Shown: positions 20,529 to 29,724 of the stretch, one piece after another | Position numbering within the stretch: the first letter of the stretch is position 1 | How the letters are laid out: the number at the start of each line of letters is the position of its first letter | NCBI RefSeq assembly: GCF_014904815.1 | Contig: NZ_JACZFR010000025.1 | Location: forward strand, 248,001-312,000 | DNA: 64,000 bases | Direction: 5' to 3' | Source: Microbulbifer taiwanensis | GTDB lineage: Bacteria > Pseudomonadota > Gammaproteobacteria > Pseudomonadales > Cellvibrionaceae | The notes under the pieces: generated by a model | Told to the model about the DNA's origin: nothing | The model's input: the letters and a program-made list of their open reading frames with translations, nothing else | Database searches by the model: none | Made by a program: the position numbers and the translations under genes

Positions 20529-21029
20529 CATAAAGAAATCCCGCAGATAGCGGAACAGTTTGCGCTGGTTGGTCGGCGGTTTGCTGTTCTTGATTTCCCG
20601 GTTCGAGTCGCGCACCAGCTGGCGCAGCTGCTGGTGATCCGCCTGCGGATAGCGGTCGAAGAATTCGCTCTGCGCGGTATTACCCTCCTCGAGCAGGCGC
20701 TTGCGCCAGTCCTCGGCCATCTTGTCGAAGCGCAGGTGTTGCTGGTCGCGCTCCTTGAATCGGTTCAGCACTTCCTCGATAGCCTCGGCGTCGGCGCTGC
20801 GCATCAGCTTGCCGATGTACTGCAACTGGCGACGGCGCGCCTCGTTGGACTTGATACGGTGCAGCGTATCGATGGCCTCGCGCAGGTCCTCGTCCAGTGG
20901 CACCTCCGCCAGTTGGGCCTTGCCCAGTTCGGTCAGCTGCTTGCCCAGGTCCTGCAGTTCGTGCATCTCCTGCTTGACCCTGGTCTTGCTCTTCGGCAGC
21001 TCGTCTTCGTAGTCGTCGAATTCCTGCAT
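20517..21029 (-). CDS. yjgA: Ribosome-associated protein YjgA (DarP, DUF615)
   Basis: 170 residues from ATG 21029 (MQEFDDYEDELPKSKTRVKQEMHEL). This is the DUF615 pattern with an acidic start, the SKTRVKQEMHELQDLGKQL helix, RRRQLQYIGKLMR in the middle and TNQRKLFRYLRDFF near the end. The family helps late assembly of the 50S ribosomal subunit. The upstream frame to 21095 runs through a REP-like repeat and is not conserved. The C-terminal MNAE and stop are encoded by the family B repeat. Confidence 0.9.
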   Translation of the reverse strand: MQEFDDYEDELPKSKTRVKQEMHELQDLGKQLTELGKAQLAEVPLDEDLREAIDTLHRIKSNEARRRQLQYIGKLMRSADAEAIEEVLNRFKERDQQHLRFDKMAEDWRKRLLEEGNTAQSEFFDRYPQADHQQLRQLVRDSNREIKNSKPPTNQRKLFRYLRDFFMNAE

Positions 21030-21051
21030 TCTGTGTTTCCGTATCTTTTCC

Positions 21052-21086
21052 TGTAGGAGCGGCGGAGGCCGCCCCGCCGCTCCTGC
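21052..21086. repeat. REP-like inverted repeat (TGTAGGAGCGG type)
   Basis: TGTAGGAGCGGCGG pairs with CCGCCGCTCCTGCA (one mismatch). It lies between yjgA and mgtE and resembles the copy at 5922-5959. Confidence 0.8.
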
Positions 21087-21109
21087 AAAGTGCATATTAA
21101 TCTTAGCGG

Positions 21110-22492
21110 TCAGCCAAAATACCAGGTGGCCAGGCCGAGAAAGGACATAAAGCCCACCACGTCGGTGACAGTGGTCAGTGCCACGCCGCCGGCCAGGGCC
21201 GGGTCTATACGCATGGCGCGCAATGCGACCGGCAGTATGGCGCCGGCGAAGGCGGCGGTGACCAGGTTGATCACCATGGCGGCGACGATAATCAGCGCTA
21301 TGCGGTCGTCGCCGAACCAGAGGCCGGCGATCAGGCCCATGACCATGGACCAGAGCAGCGCATTCAAAATACCGGAGCCCAACTCACGGGAGAGCAGCCA
21401 GCTCAGGTTGCTCCTGCCTATCTGGCCGAGTGCCATACCGCGGATGACCACCGTCAGTGTCTGGCTGCCGGCGACGCCGCCCATGCTGGCGACAATCGGC
21501 ATCAGTACCGCCAGCGCCACCACCTTGTCCAGGGTACCCTGGAACAGGCTGATGACCCAGGAGGCCAGCAGGGCGGTGAGCAGGTTGATGCCGAGCCACA
21601 GGGCGCGGCGGCGCGCGGTGCGCCTTACCGGCGCGAAGGTGTCTTCTTCTTCGTCCAGGCCGGCCAGGCTCATCAGTGAGTGGTCGGCGTCCTCGCGGAT
21701 CACGTCCACCACGTCATCGATGGTGATGCGGCCCAGCAGCCGGTTGTTCTCGTCCACCACCGGCGCGGTGATCCAGTCGTACTTCTGGAACAGGCGCGCG
21801 ACCTCGGTGTCGGGCATATCCGCGGGAATCGGTTCCACGTCGGTGTTCACCACCTCGCGCACCGTTACCGACGGGTCGGTGGTGAGCAGCTTGGACAGCG
21901 GCAGCAGGCCTATGTACTGGCCCTTGCGGTTGACCACAAAGAGGCTGTCAGTGGATTCGGGCAGCTGTTCGTGGCGGCGCAGGTAGCGCAGTACCACGTC
22001 CAGGCTCAGGTTGGGGCGCACGGAGATGGTGTCCGTGTCCATCAGGCCGCCGGCGGTCTCCTCGTCGTAGGCGAGGACGCCCTCCACCCTGGAGCGGTCC
22101 GTTTCGCTCATGGCAGAGAGGACTTCCGCCATCACCCGCTCGGGCAGGTCCTGGAGTATGTCGGCGACGTCGTCGGCGTCGAGCCCCTCCATCACGGCCA
22201 CCATCTCCTCGGTGTCCATGGTGGCGAGTATCTGGCTGCGCACCTCGTCGGTGAGTTCCTGCAGTACCTCTCCCTCGACCTCTTTGTCGATCAGGTTCCA
22301 CAGCACCTGGCGGATGCGCGGCGGCGAGCTCTCCAGCAGCTGGGCGATACTCTGCGGTGTCAGGGTGCTGAGCATGCGCCGGACTTCGCGCCCGGTACCG
22401 CTGTCGAGCGCGGCAAAGAGTTCACCCAGCTGATTCTGTGTGCGGAACTTGATCTCGGCTGGGGGCGGGTTGGGCAAGGGGGCCTCTCTCAA
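21110..22492 (-). CDS. mgtE: Magnesium transporter MgtE
   Basis: 460 residues if started at TTG 22492. The order is an N-terminal MgtE domain (LGELFAALDSGTGREVRRML.. to about 130), two CBS domains (about 130-260, with TDSLFVVNRKGQYIGLLPLS and APVVDENNRLLGRITIDDVV) and five C-terminal helices. The pore helix has PIVASMGGVAGSQTLTVVIRGMALG and the last helices AGGVALTTVTDVVGF. MgtE is a Mg2+-gated Mg2+ channel of the inner membrane. The frame stays open upstream to 22576 through repeat DNA. The likely start sits exactly at the edge of a family B repeat, so the repeat may have replaced the original 5' end. Confidence 0.93.
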   Translation of the reverse strand: MREAPLPNPPPAEIKFRTQNQLGELFAALDSGTGREVRRMLSTLTPQSIAQLLESSPPRIRQVLWNLIDKEVEGEVLQELTDEVRSQILATMDTEEMVAVMEGLDADDVADILQDLPERVMAEVLSAMSETDRSRVEGVLAYDEETAGGLMDTDTISVRPNLSLDVVLRYLRRHEQLPESTDSLFVVNRKGQYIGLLPLSKLLTTDPSVTVREVVNTDVEPIPADMPDTEVARLFQKYDWITAPVVDENNRLLGRITIDDVVDVIREDADHSLMSLAGLDEEEDTFAPVRRTARRRALWLGINLLTALLASWVISLFQGTLDKVVALAVLMPIVASMGGVAGSQTLTVVIRGMALGQIGRSNLSWLLSRELGSGILNALLWSMVMGLIAGLWFGDDRIALIIVAAMVINLVTAAFAGAILPVALRAMRIDPALAGGVALTTVTDVVGFMSFLGLATWYFG

Positions 22493-22520
22493 TGCGGAAT
22501 GCGGACAAATTTGGCTGGAA
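22491..22520 (-). repeat. Family B arm, 30-bp perfect inverted partner of 22770-22799
   Basis: The 30 bases here are the exact reverse complement of 22770-22799. Together they bound a ~310-bp interval between mgtE and ptsO. They contain the AATGCGGAATGCGGACAAAT unit. Confidence 0.9.
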
Positions 22521-22700
22521 AAAATCTGGACGCCAAAGGCGCCCGTAGGGCAAGCGCCATGGACGGCGCGAGTCAATCGCGATCCGGCTTCTCAGCCGCA
22601 GTAGCGGCGGGGCGGCCATTCGTCGGTGGTCGCGATCATACTATCAGCCGGCTCCGAAATCGATTGTGGTTGAAGGTGGCTGACGTGATACTGCGAGGTA

Positions 22701-22792
22701 TTCCGCATTGATGAGGCACATCCCTGTGCCTCACCCGCTTCGCGGGCAGCCTTCGGCTGTCCAAATTTGTTCCAGCCAAATTTGTCCGCATT
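22701..22792 (+). repeat. Family B element, 92-base form (copy 1)
   Basis: 92 bases that recur at 26890-26981 with six differences. It contains a GAGGCAC/GTGCCTC hairpin, a CCCGC-TTC-GCGGG hairpin and two CAAATTTG boxes. It ends just before the ptsO stop codon (22803-22805). Confidence 0.9.
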
Positions 22793-22802
22793 CCGCATTA
22801 TG

Positions 22803-23072
22803 TTATTCCGCTTCGCCAAAGCGATCCGCCATCAGTTCGCTGATGGCGGCGAGGGCGGCGTCCTCATCGCGGCCGTCGACTTCCAGTTCCAGTTCGGTGC
22901 CCTTGCCGGCGGCGAGCAGCATCAGTGACATGACGCTCTTGCCGTCCACGCATTTACCGTTGCAGTGCACCTTGATATTCGCGGAGAAGCGCGCCGAAGT
23001 CTGCGCGAACTTGCTCGCCGCGCGGGCGTGAAGGCCGAGCTTGTTGATGATCAGGAGGCGGCTTTTCTGCAT
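22803..23072 (-). CDS. ptsO: Nitrogen-PTS phosphocarrier protein NPr (HPr-like)
   Basis: 89 residues from ATG 23072 (MQKSRLLIINKLGLHARAAS). The active-site His is in NKLGLHARAA near residue 16, and the regulatory-Ser region is GKSVMSLMLLAAGKGTELEL. NPr carries phosphate from PtsP to PtsN in the nitrogen-related PTS. It lies downstream of rapZ in the classical rpoN cluster. The upstream frame to 23129 overlaps rapZ and is not used. Confidence 0.95.
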   Translation of the reverse strand: MQKSRLLIINKLGLHARAASKFAQTSARFSANIKVHCNGKCVDGKSVMSLMLLAAGKGTELELEVDGRDEDAALAAISELMADRFGEAE

Positions 23073-23094
23073 GGTGCGTCGTTTGTGTGTAGGC

Positions 23095-23997
23095 CTATTT
23101 CTGCTGTTCGCGGTGGCGAATCTGCACATTGTCGAACTGGCTGGCGAAGGTTTTCGCCAGCTGCTCCACCATATACACGGAGCGATGGCGGCCGCCGGTA
23201 CAGCCTACCGAAATACAGGTATAGCTGCGGTTGCTCTTCTGGTAAGAGGGCAGCCAGCGCTCGAGGAATTGGGTGATGTCCCGCTCCATATCGTCGGTCT
23301 CGGGGTGGGTGCGCAGGAACTCGACTACCTCCGGATCCAGGCCGGTCTTCTGGCGCAATTCCGCGACCCAGTAGGGGTTGGGCAGGCAGCGCAGGTCGAA
23401 CACCAGGTCCGCATCCACCGGCACGCCGTGCTTGAATCCGAAAGACTGGAAGAGTATCGCCATGCCGTCGGAGCTGTTGCCAACCACACGGGTTTTCACC
23501 AGGTCGCGCAACTGGTGCAGGCTGAGGCTGCTGGTATCAATCACCAGGTCGGCCATGGCGGACAGGGGGGCCAGCAGTTCTTTCTCCCGGTTCAGGGCCT
23601 CGAGCAGGTGGGTGCGGTTGTCGCTGAGCGGGTGCTTGCGGCGTGTCTCGCTGAAGCGCTGCACCAGCACCGGCGAGCGCGCATCCAAGTAGATCACATC
23701 GCACTTTACGCCGCTGGCACGCAGGGATTCGATCACCCGCGGCGCCTGCTGCACGTCCTGCCAAAGATTGCGCGCGTCAATGCCCAGCGCCAGGCGGGGA
23801 CCGCCCAGAGCGGATTGAGAGCTGCCCAGCGCGTTTTGGGAATTGTCGACTGGTGGCTGTTCGCGCACACGGCGGACCAGCTCGGGCAGCAGGCTGGCGG
23901 GCAGGTTGTCGATGCAGTTGTAGCCGACATCCTCCAGCAATTGCAGGGCAGAGCTTTTTCCGGAGCCGGAACGACCGCTGATTATCACCAGGCGCAT
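23095..23997 (-). CDS. rapZ: RNase adapter / nucleotide-binding protein RapZ
   Basis: 300 residues, slightly longer than E. coli RapZ (284). The P-loop GRSGSGKSSAL is at 8-18, with YLDARSPVLVQRFSETRRKHPL near 105 and the C-terminal domain with SVGCTGGRHRSVYMVEQLA near 265. RapZ senses the amino-sugar precursor GlcN6P and directs RNase E to small RNAs in enterics; in pseudomonad-type genomes it sits between ptsO and ptsN. An extra Ser/Ala/Leu/Gly-rich segment (NSQNALGSSQSALGGPRLALG, roughly residues 52-72) repeats an ALG pattern three times and explains the added length. Confidence 0.95.
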   Translation of the reverse strand: MRLVIISGRSGSGKSSALQLLEDVGYNCIDNLPASLLPELVRRVREQPPVDNSQNALGSSQSALGGPRLALGIDARNLWQDVQQAPRVIESLRASGVKCDVIYLDARSPVLVQRFSETRRKHPLSDNRTHLLEALNREKELLAPLSAMADLVIDTSSLSLHQLRDLVKTRVVGNSSDGMAILFQSFGFKHGVPVDADLVFDLRCLPNPYWVAELRQKTGLDPEVVEFLRTHPETDDMERDITQFLERWLPSYQKSNRSYTCISVGCTGGRHRSVYMVEQLAKTFASQFDNVQIRHREQQK

Positions 23998-24109
23998 GGG
24001 GAGATCCTTTCGTCTTCAGCGCTTTATATTCGGACAGTGACAGGTCACCCTGGTGAAACGCGGCCCCCGGGGGCGGCCCCATCCGGATAACTTGTTGATC
24101 TAGTGCAGA

Positions 24110-24571
24110 TTATGCAGCGGCGGCACTGTCTATGGCCAGTGCGTAAAGTTCGTCTCCGCTCCGGGCCTGGCGCAGTTTTTCCCTTACCCGGCTGTCGGAG
24201 AAGAGCGCGGCGATTTCCGCCAGGGTTTCCAGGTGTTCCTGCTCGGCATCTTCCGGTACCAGCAGGGCAAACAGCAGGTCTACCGGCTGTCGGTCTGCGG
24301 CGTCAAAGTCAATGGCGGGCTCGGTGGTGCAGAGCACACCAATGGGGCGTTCGCAGCCGGGCAGTCGACAGTGGGGAATCGCCACGCCATCACCGATGCC
24401 GGTTGAGCCGAGGCGCTCGCGGGCGATCAGTTGGTTGAAGATGGTGTCGGCGTCGTGTTGTGGATACTGTTCGGCGATGGCCTGGGCAATATTGAGCAGC
24501 AATTTTTTTTTGCTGCTCCCCGCCAGGTGGCAAAGGCTCAGGCGGGGAGAGAGTAAAGCTTCCAATGTCAT
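24110..24571 (-). CDS. ptsN: Nitrogen-regulatory PTS enzyme IIA
   Basis: 153 residues of the EIIA-fructose/Ntr family. The phosphorylated His lies in GIGDGVAIPHCRLPG near residue 66, with conserved RERLGSTGIG just before and VDLLFALLVPEDAEQEHL later. PtsN accepts phosphate from NPr and regulates potassium uptake, sigma-54 targets and other processes. It is separated by 3 bases from hpf and by 112 bases from rapZ. Confidence 0.95.
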   Translation of the reverse strand: MTLEALLSPRLSLCHLAGSSKKKLLLNIAQAIAEQYPQHDADTIFNQLIARERLGSTGIGDGVAIPHCRLPGCERPIGVLCTTEPAIDFDAADRQPVDLLFALLVPEDAEQEHLETLAEIAALFSDSRVREKLRQARSGDELYALAIDSAAAA

Positions 24572-24574
24572 AGT

Positions 24575-24865
24575 TCAGCGGTGATTCTGCAGCTTCTCTT
24601 TGTGTTTTTTCAGTTGGCGATCCAGCTTGTCGGTCAGTGCGTCTATGGCAGCGTACATGTCTTTGTCTTCGGAGCCGGCGCAGAGGTCGTGCCCATTGAT
24701 ATGCACCCTGGCTTCGGCTTTCTGGATCAGTTTTTCGACGGATAGGATTACCTGGGCATTGGTAATGTTGTCGTAGTGTCGGGAGAGTTTTTCCAGCTTG
24801 GTTTCGCAGTAATCGCGGATGGGCGGAGTTACATCTACGTGGTGACCACTAATGTTGATCTGCAT
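24575..24865 (-). CDS. hpf: Ribosome hibernation promoting factor (short form)
   Basis: 96 residues from ATG 24865, preceded by AAGGAGAAATCC on the minus strand, an excellent ribosome site. It has the short HPF/YfiA fold: MQINISGHHVDVTPPIRDYC, KLEKLSRHYDNITNAQVIL, ARVHINGHDLCAGSEDKDMYAAIDALTDKLDRQL. It binds the 30S decoding centre in stationary phase. It lies between rpoN and ptsN, the usual place. Confidence 0.96.
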   Translation of the reverse strand: MQINISGHHVDVTPPIRDYCETKLEKLSRHYDNITNAQVILSVEKLIQKAEARVHINGHDLCAGSEDKDMYAAIDALTDKLDRQLKKHKEKLQNHR

Positions 24866-25189
24866 GGATTTCTCCTTATCGAGTGCATCGCATACTGGCG
24901 CTACCCCCCGTCTGGGCGGCAACCCTACTAGGAAGTTAGCCAGAATGGAAGGATACACTCAAAGTTTGGCCGTTGGTCGCGGTCTGGGTGGTCTGGGGCG
25001 CCTGCCGATTTGTGACCAGTTGGTCTCGGGTGGTCGGGAATTGATGTGGCCGCGGGGCATTCGGTATTCCTCTGTGCCCCGATCGTAGGGTGCGCCGTGC
25101 GCTCCGTAGAGCGGTTGGTGCGCACGGCGTACCCTACCGGGAGTCCCGAGTGGTTTGCGGGTACCTTCGGCGTCGAAACTTGTTCCGGG
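24866..25189. other. rpoN-hpf intergenic region
   Basis: 324 bases without a gene between two minus-strand genes. It contains the hpf ribosome site and a strong hairpin at 25085-25137, described separately. A promoter for hpf probably lies in the remaining part but none was resolved. Confidence 0.6.
25085..25137. repeat. GTAGGGTGCGCCGTGCG inverted repeat
   Basis: The 17-base arm at 25085-25101 pairs with 25121-25137 with one mismatch. The motif GTAGGGTGCGCCGTGCG is a short repeat seen in many bacterial genomes. It lies inside the rpoN-hpf gap. Confidence 0.85.
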
Positions 25190-26638
25190 TCAGACCAGCC
25201 GCTTGCGCTCGCTGGAAGAGGGGATGCCCATGGACTCGCGGTACTTGGCCACGGTGCGCCGCGCCACCTTGATGCCCTGCTGGTCCAATTCCTGGGTGAT
25301 CTTGTTGTCCGACAGCGGCTTGCGCGGTAGCTCGGCGTCGATCAGTTTGCGAATCATGGCGCGGATGGCAGTGGAGGAGGCGTCCTCGCCGGAGTCGGTG
25401 CTGACGTGGCTGGAGAAGAAGTACTTGAGTTCGAAGACGCCGCGCGGGGTGAACATGTACTTCTGGGTGGTTACCCGGGAGATGGTGGATTCGTGCATGC
25501 CTATGGTCTCGGCGATATCCGCCAGCACCATGGGTTTCATCGCCTCGGGTCCCTGTTCGAAGAAGCCCTGCTGCTTCTCGACGATACTGGAGGCCACCTT
25601 GAGCAGGGTTTCGTTGCGGCTCTGCAGGCTTTTCAGGAACCAGCGTGCTTCCTGTAGATTATCGCGCAGGAAATTGTTATCGCCGGAGTTGTCGGCGCGC
25701 CTGATCAGCGAGGCGTAGTCGCTGTTGATGCGCAATTTGGGTGTCGTCTCCGGATTCAGTTCGACGACCCAGCGCTGCTCCCGGCGCCGGACGATGATAT
25801 CCGGCACCACGTATTGCGGCTCCTCGCCACCGAACGCCTCGCCGGGGTAGGGGGTCAGGGTCTGGATCAGGCGCACGACTTCGCCCAGTTGCGCCTCGTT
25901 CAGGCGGGTGCGGCGGCTGAGGCTGCGGAAATCGCGTTTGCCGAGCAGGTCCAGGTGGTGCTCTACCACCGTCTTTGCCTGCTCCAGCCATGGGGTGCCG
26001 GCCGGCAGCTGACGGAGCTGCAGCATCAGGCACTCGCGCAGGTCGCGGGCGCCGCAGCCGGCCGGTTCGAACTGCTGGATAGTCTTGAGTACGGCGAGAA
26101 CCTCGTCTTCATCCGTCTCCAGCGCTGTGGCGACCTCGCACAGTGGCGTTTCCAGAAAGCCGCTCGGGGTTATGCCGTCGATCAGGTTCTCGCCGATCTG
26201 CTTGTCGTGTTCGGACAGAGTGGTCAGGTTGAGTTGCCACAGCAGGTGGTCCTGCAGGCTGTCCGGCGCTGAGTTGCGCTGCTCCAGGGCGAGTTCATCG
26301 CCGTCGCCAGCGCTGTAGCTGCCACCGCTGTAGATATCGTCCCAGTGGGTATCGACCGGCAGTTCATCGGGGATATCCTGGCTCCATTCGCTCTCGCTGT
26401 CCCGCTCGCCGGCGCTCGCACTCTCTTCGCTGGCCAGCTCCGGTGATTGCTGGTTCTGGGGTGTCTCGGTCGGAGGGAGTTCCTCGCCGTCCATTTCCAG
26501 CAGCGGGTTGCTGTCCAGCGCCGACTGCACTTCCTGTTGCAGGTCCAGTGTCGACAGTTGCAGCAGGCGGATGGCCTGCTGCAGTTGTGGCGTCATGGTC
26601 AGCTGGGTGCCGAGCTTTATCTGGAGAGACTGCTTCAT
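25190..26638 (-). CDS. rpoN: RNA polymerase sigma-54 factor
   Basis: 482 residues. Region I is Gln/Leu-rich ([28 protein letters not shown]), followed by an acidic region II (about 60-130), a core-binding domain, and the DNA-binding HTH with [27 protein letters not shown]. The C-terminal RpoN box [10 protein letters not shown] is near residue 465. It directs transcription from -24/-12 promoters with ATP-driven activators. It heads the block rpoN-hpf-ptsN-rapZ-ptsO and follows lptB, as in Pseudomonas. Confidence 0.97.
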   Translation of the reverse strand: MKQSLQIKLGTQLTMTPQLQQAIRLLQLSTLDLQQEVQSALDSNPLLEMDGEELPPTETPQNQQSPELASEESASAGERDSESEWSQDIPDELPVDTHWDDIYSGGSYSAGDGDELALEQRNSAPDSLQDHLLWQLNLTTLSEHDKQIGENLIDGITPSGFLETPLCEVATALETDEDEVLAVLKTIQQFEPAGCGARDLRECLMLQLRQLPAGTPWLEQAKTVVEHHLDLLGKRDFRSLSRRTRLNEAQLGEVVRLIQTLTPYPGEAFGGEEPQYVVPDIIVRRREQRWVVELNPETTPKLRINSDYASLIRRADNSGDNNFLRDNLQEARWFLKSLQSRNETLLKVASSIVEKQQGFFEQGPEAMKPMVLADIAETIGMHESTISRVTTQKYMFTPRGVFELKYFFSSHVSTDSGEDASSTAIRAMIRKLIDAELPRKPLSDNKITQELDQQGIKVARRTVAKYRESMGIPSSSERKRLV

Positions 26639-26752
26639 AGTGGGGAACTGCAGACCGATGCGGCGGATGATTCGTCTAAATATCCAAGACGCAGCAGACT
26701 AACCCTCTGATCGGCGGATTACAAGCAATAACTGTGCCGGTTTTGAATGGTG

Positions 26753-26898
26753 AATGCGGAATGATGAATGATGAATGCGCGGTCGGGGTCCCCGCAGGCG
26801 GAGAATGATCCGGCCGCACCGGGGTCTGGGGGGATCGAGCAGGCTAATTTCATGATGATTTCAAAATTGCGGGATGACTCTGTTCATCATTCCGCATT
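26753..26898. repeat. Family B inverted pair between lptB and rpoN
   Basis: The 18-base unit AATGCGGAATGATGAATG at 26753-26770 has a 15-base reverse complement at 26884-26898. The bases between contain no gene. With the element at 26890-26981 this fills almost the whole 341-bp lptB-rpoN gap. Confidence 0.8.
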
Positions 26899-26979
26899 GA
26901 TGAGGCACGTCCCTGTGCCTCACCCGCTTCGCGGGCAGCCTTCGGTCGTCCAAATTTGCTCCCGGCAAATTTGTCCGCA

Positions 26980-26981
<2 letters not shown>
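26890..26981 (+). repeat. Family B element, 92-base form (copy 2)
   Basis: Matches 22701-22792 at 86 of 92 positions. Its last T is the first base of the complement of the lptB stop codon (26980-26982), so it abuts the gene exactly as copy 1 abuts ptsO. Confidence 0.9.
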
Positions 26982-27705
<724 letters not shown>

Positions 27706-27790
27706 AGGGGTGTTCCGAATTCTGTCAGTGCGGCCGCGGTGAATCTGCGGGGTACCGCTTTAGCTTTTGTCTGCAGTGATCTGCCCGGCG

Positions 27791-28351
27791 CTATTGATTC
27801 TGTGTTTCGTCAGGCTGCTGGCCGTCCGGTTTTTTCTCCGGCTTCCAGATCATTTCCACGCGGCCATCGCCGGACTGACCCTGGGCCTGCATCTGCTCGC
27901 TGTTCAGGTCGTAGTCGATTTTTTCGGCGGTCAGGGTATTGCCGTCGCGGTCCACGTGGGCGTCGCCGGTCAGGTGCAGTTCGTCGGAGCTGACGGTGAA
28001 TTCGATGCGCCGGGCGCGGGCCTTGACCGGGTTCTGGCTCTGCTGCACCTGCTGCTGGAAGTGGGCGGGCTTGCCGGTGGCCACCACGCGGCTGATCTCG
28101 CCGCTGGCGTTGCCGTGCACTTCCACGCGATCGGCGCGAATCTGCAGCGAGCCCTGGGTGATGACGACGTTGCCGCTGTAGACAGACAGGTTCTTGCCGC
28201 GGTCGGCTTTGAGGTTCTTGGCCTGCACCTTGATCGGCTGTTCGCGGTCGTCCGGCAGCGCCAGGGCCTGGGTTCCCAGCAGCAGTAGGACAGTGGCGGC
28301 GATGGGCTGCAGGAGGCGGCTCAGTTGGCCGCTTGAGTTACTCGGTTTCAT
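27791..28351 (-). CDS. lptA: LPS transport periplasmic protein LptA
   Basis: 186 residues with a signal peptide (LLQPIAATVLLLLGTQALALPDD). It then has the OstA-like beta-jellyroll with PIKVQAKNLKADRGKNLSVYSGNVVITQGSLQIRADRVEVH and RRIEFTVSSDELHLTGDAHVDRDGNTLTAEKIDYDL. LptA forms the periplasmic bridge for LPS. The tail after about residue 170 is polar and Gln-rich. The start overlaps the lptC end by 14 bases, indicating coupling. Confidence 0.94.
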   Translation of the reverse strand: MKPSNSSGQLSRLLQPIAATVLLLLGTQALALPDDREQPIKVQAKNLKADRGKNLSVYSGNVVITQGSLQIRADRVEVHGNASGEISRVVATGKPAHFQQQVQQSQNPVKARARRIEFTVSSDELHLTGDAHVDRDGNTLTAEKIDYDLNSEQMQAQGQSGDGRVEMIWKPEKKPDGQQPDETQNQ

Positions 28352-28904
28352 AGCTGCTCTTTACGTCAGAGAGGATTTCCACCCGGTCTTCTTTCAGGTA
28401 GGCGCGCAGGCCTTTGCCGGTGGTGCTGTTGGGGCCGGCGGTAATCTTAACAACTTTGTCCGTCTCGGCGTATTCCTCGCGGGGCTTGATGGAAATGGCC
28501 TGGGTGTCCAGTTGGATGCCGCCAGGGCCCGGCAGTTCATTGATCTGCACGTCGCCGCGCAGCACCACCCGCTCGCCGTTGTTGTGGGCGACTCCGTTTC
28601 TGGATTCGGTGCGCCACTTGGGCTGGTGTTCCTGGTAGAAGAGTATACGCGGCTCTGTCAGGTCGGCGCGGTCGCGGCGCTCGAACTGGAAGAAGGTGAT
28701 CTGTTCGGCGTCTACGCGATAGGCGAGGGTGCCTTCCCGATTGAAATGCCGGGTCCTGGCGTCGCGGATCACCAGGTCGGCGGCCTTCCGTTTCTGCTGC
28801 GGTGTGGGCTTTTTGCCGAGCAGCTGCGGCGGCGGACTCTCGGCGAACCAGAGCCCGGCGCTGATCAGCAGTACGACGATAACCAGGGGCAGCCAGGTGC
28901 GCAT
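28338..28904 (-). CDS. lptC: LPS export system protein LptC
   Basis: 188 residues from ATG 28904 (MRTWLPLVIVVLLISAGLWF): one N-terminal membrane helix and a periplasmic beta-jellyroll (about 40-185, with NGERVVLRGDVQINELPG). LptC links the LptB2FG transporter to LptA. The start overlaps the kdsC stop by one base, and the end overlaps lptA. The longer frame to 29030 is antisense-like sequence inside kdsC and was rejected. Confidence 0.92.
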   Translation of the reverse strand: MRTWLPLVIVVLLISAGLWFAESPPPQLLGKKPTPQQKRKAADLVIRDARTRHFNREGTLAYRVDAEQITFFQFERRDRADLTEPRILFYQEHQPKWRTESRNGVAHNNGERVVLRGDVQINELPGPGGIQLDTQAISIKPREEYAETDKVVKITAGPNSTTGKGLRAYLKEDRVEILSDVKSSYETE

Positions 28905-29479
28905 CAATCTTCTCCCGAGCTGGGGGGAAGGTAGGGGGCCAGGGCCGTGTCGAAGGTGCCCTGGGCCTGCATGATGCGATCGCAGACTTCGCGCACCGCG
29001 CCCTCGCCGCCGCGGGCTTCGGTAATCCACAGGGCGCGCTCACGCACCGGCGGCGCGGCGTTGGGGACGGATATGGGGCAACCGATACGGGTCATTACCA
29101 GCAGGTCCGGGTAGTCGTCGCCGACATAGGCGATGTCCTCGAGGCGGCAGGGTTCGTCGGCGAACAGTTCCTGCAGCGCGGCGAACTTGTCCTCGCGCCC
29201 CTGGATCAGCTTGCTGATTCCCAGGTCGTGGGTGCGGCGCTCCACCACGGCGCTGCGCCGGCCGGTGATGATGGCCACGCGCACGCCGGACTTCTGCAGC
29301 ATCTTGATGCCGTGGCCGTCCAGGGTGTTGAAGGTCTTGAGCTCGTTGCCGTTGTTGTCAAAGTAAAGCTTGCCGTCGGTCAGTACGCCGTCCACGTCCA
29401 GTAGCAGCCAGCGGACTTTTTTCAGGGCTTCGTTGAGTTGATCTTCTGTTGGGGGCACAGGTATTCCTTCAATATTCAT
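28904..29479 (-). CDS. kdsC: 3-deoxy-D-manno-octulosonate-8-phosphate phosphatase KdsC
   Basis: 191 residues of the C0 HAD family. The nucleophile motif VRWLLLDVDGVLTDG is near residues 22-36, motif II is AIITGRRSAVVERR, and motif IV is YVGDDYPDLLVM. KdsC removes phosphate from Kdo8P to yield Kdo for LPS core. It is followed by lptC with a one-base overlap, and preceded on the same strand by kdsD after 245 bases that hold element C. Confidence 0.95.
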   Translation of the reverse strand: MNIEGIPVPPTEDQLNEALKKVRWLLLDVDGVLTDGKLYFDNNGNELKTFNTLDGHGIKMLQKSGVRVAIITGRRSAVVERRTHDLGISKLIQGREDKFAALQELFADEPCRLEDIAYVGDDYPDLLVMTRIGCPISVPNAAPPVRERALWITEARGGEGAVREVCDRIMQAQGTFDTALAPYLPPSSGED

Positions 29480-29509
29480 TCGGGGCTCGGGCGCCGCTAA
29501 GCGGGCACC

Positions 29510-29682
29510 TGGACGGCACTGCTGCCGGGGGCTTTTTACGGGACGCGGGCTAGGCGCCCCCCTTAATCCATCCTTGGAGGCTTGTCTGCGAGGTGGCCCG
29601 GCCGCTCCAGGTATTCACGGCGCCTTCGGCCCCTCTCGCAGACAGTCCCGTAAAAAGCCCCCGGCATCAGCGCCTTCGCATC
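29510..29682 (-). repeat. Palindromic element C (family A, with longer loop)
   Basis: The arm 29515-29544 pairs with 29645-29674 with two mismatches in the outer part. The variable inner segment GGGCTTTTTACGGGAC and its partner are perfect. The loop is longer than in A1: the internal hairpin arms TGTCTGCGAG and CTCGCAGACA are separated by about 47 bases containing a second TATTCACGGCG-like segment. The right end is CAGCGCCTTCGCATC. It lies between kdsD and kdsC. Confidence 0.88.
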
Positions 29683-29724
29683 AAAACTCGGTGTACTTTT
29701 CGGGTCCGCAGTCCAGGTCTCGAA

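Noticed and set aside
22592-22819. Frames with NADKFGWNKFGQPKAAREAG-like peptides, also at 26850-27119
   Set aside because: Translations of the 92-base family B element; not real genes.
28905-29030. Upstream extension of lptC
   Set aside because: Runs inside kdsC with no conservation; ATG 28904 gives the normal LptC size.
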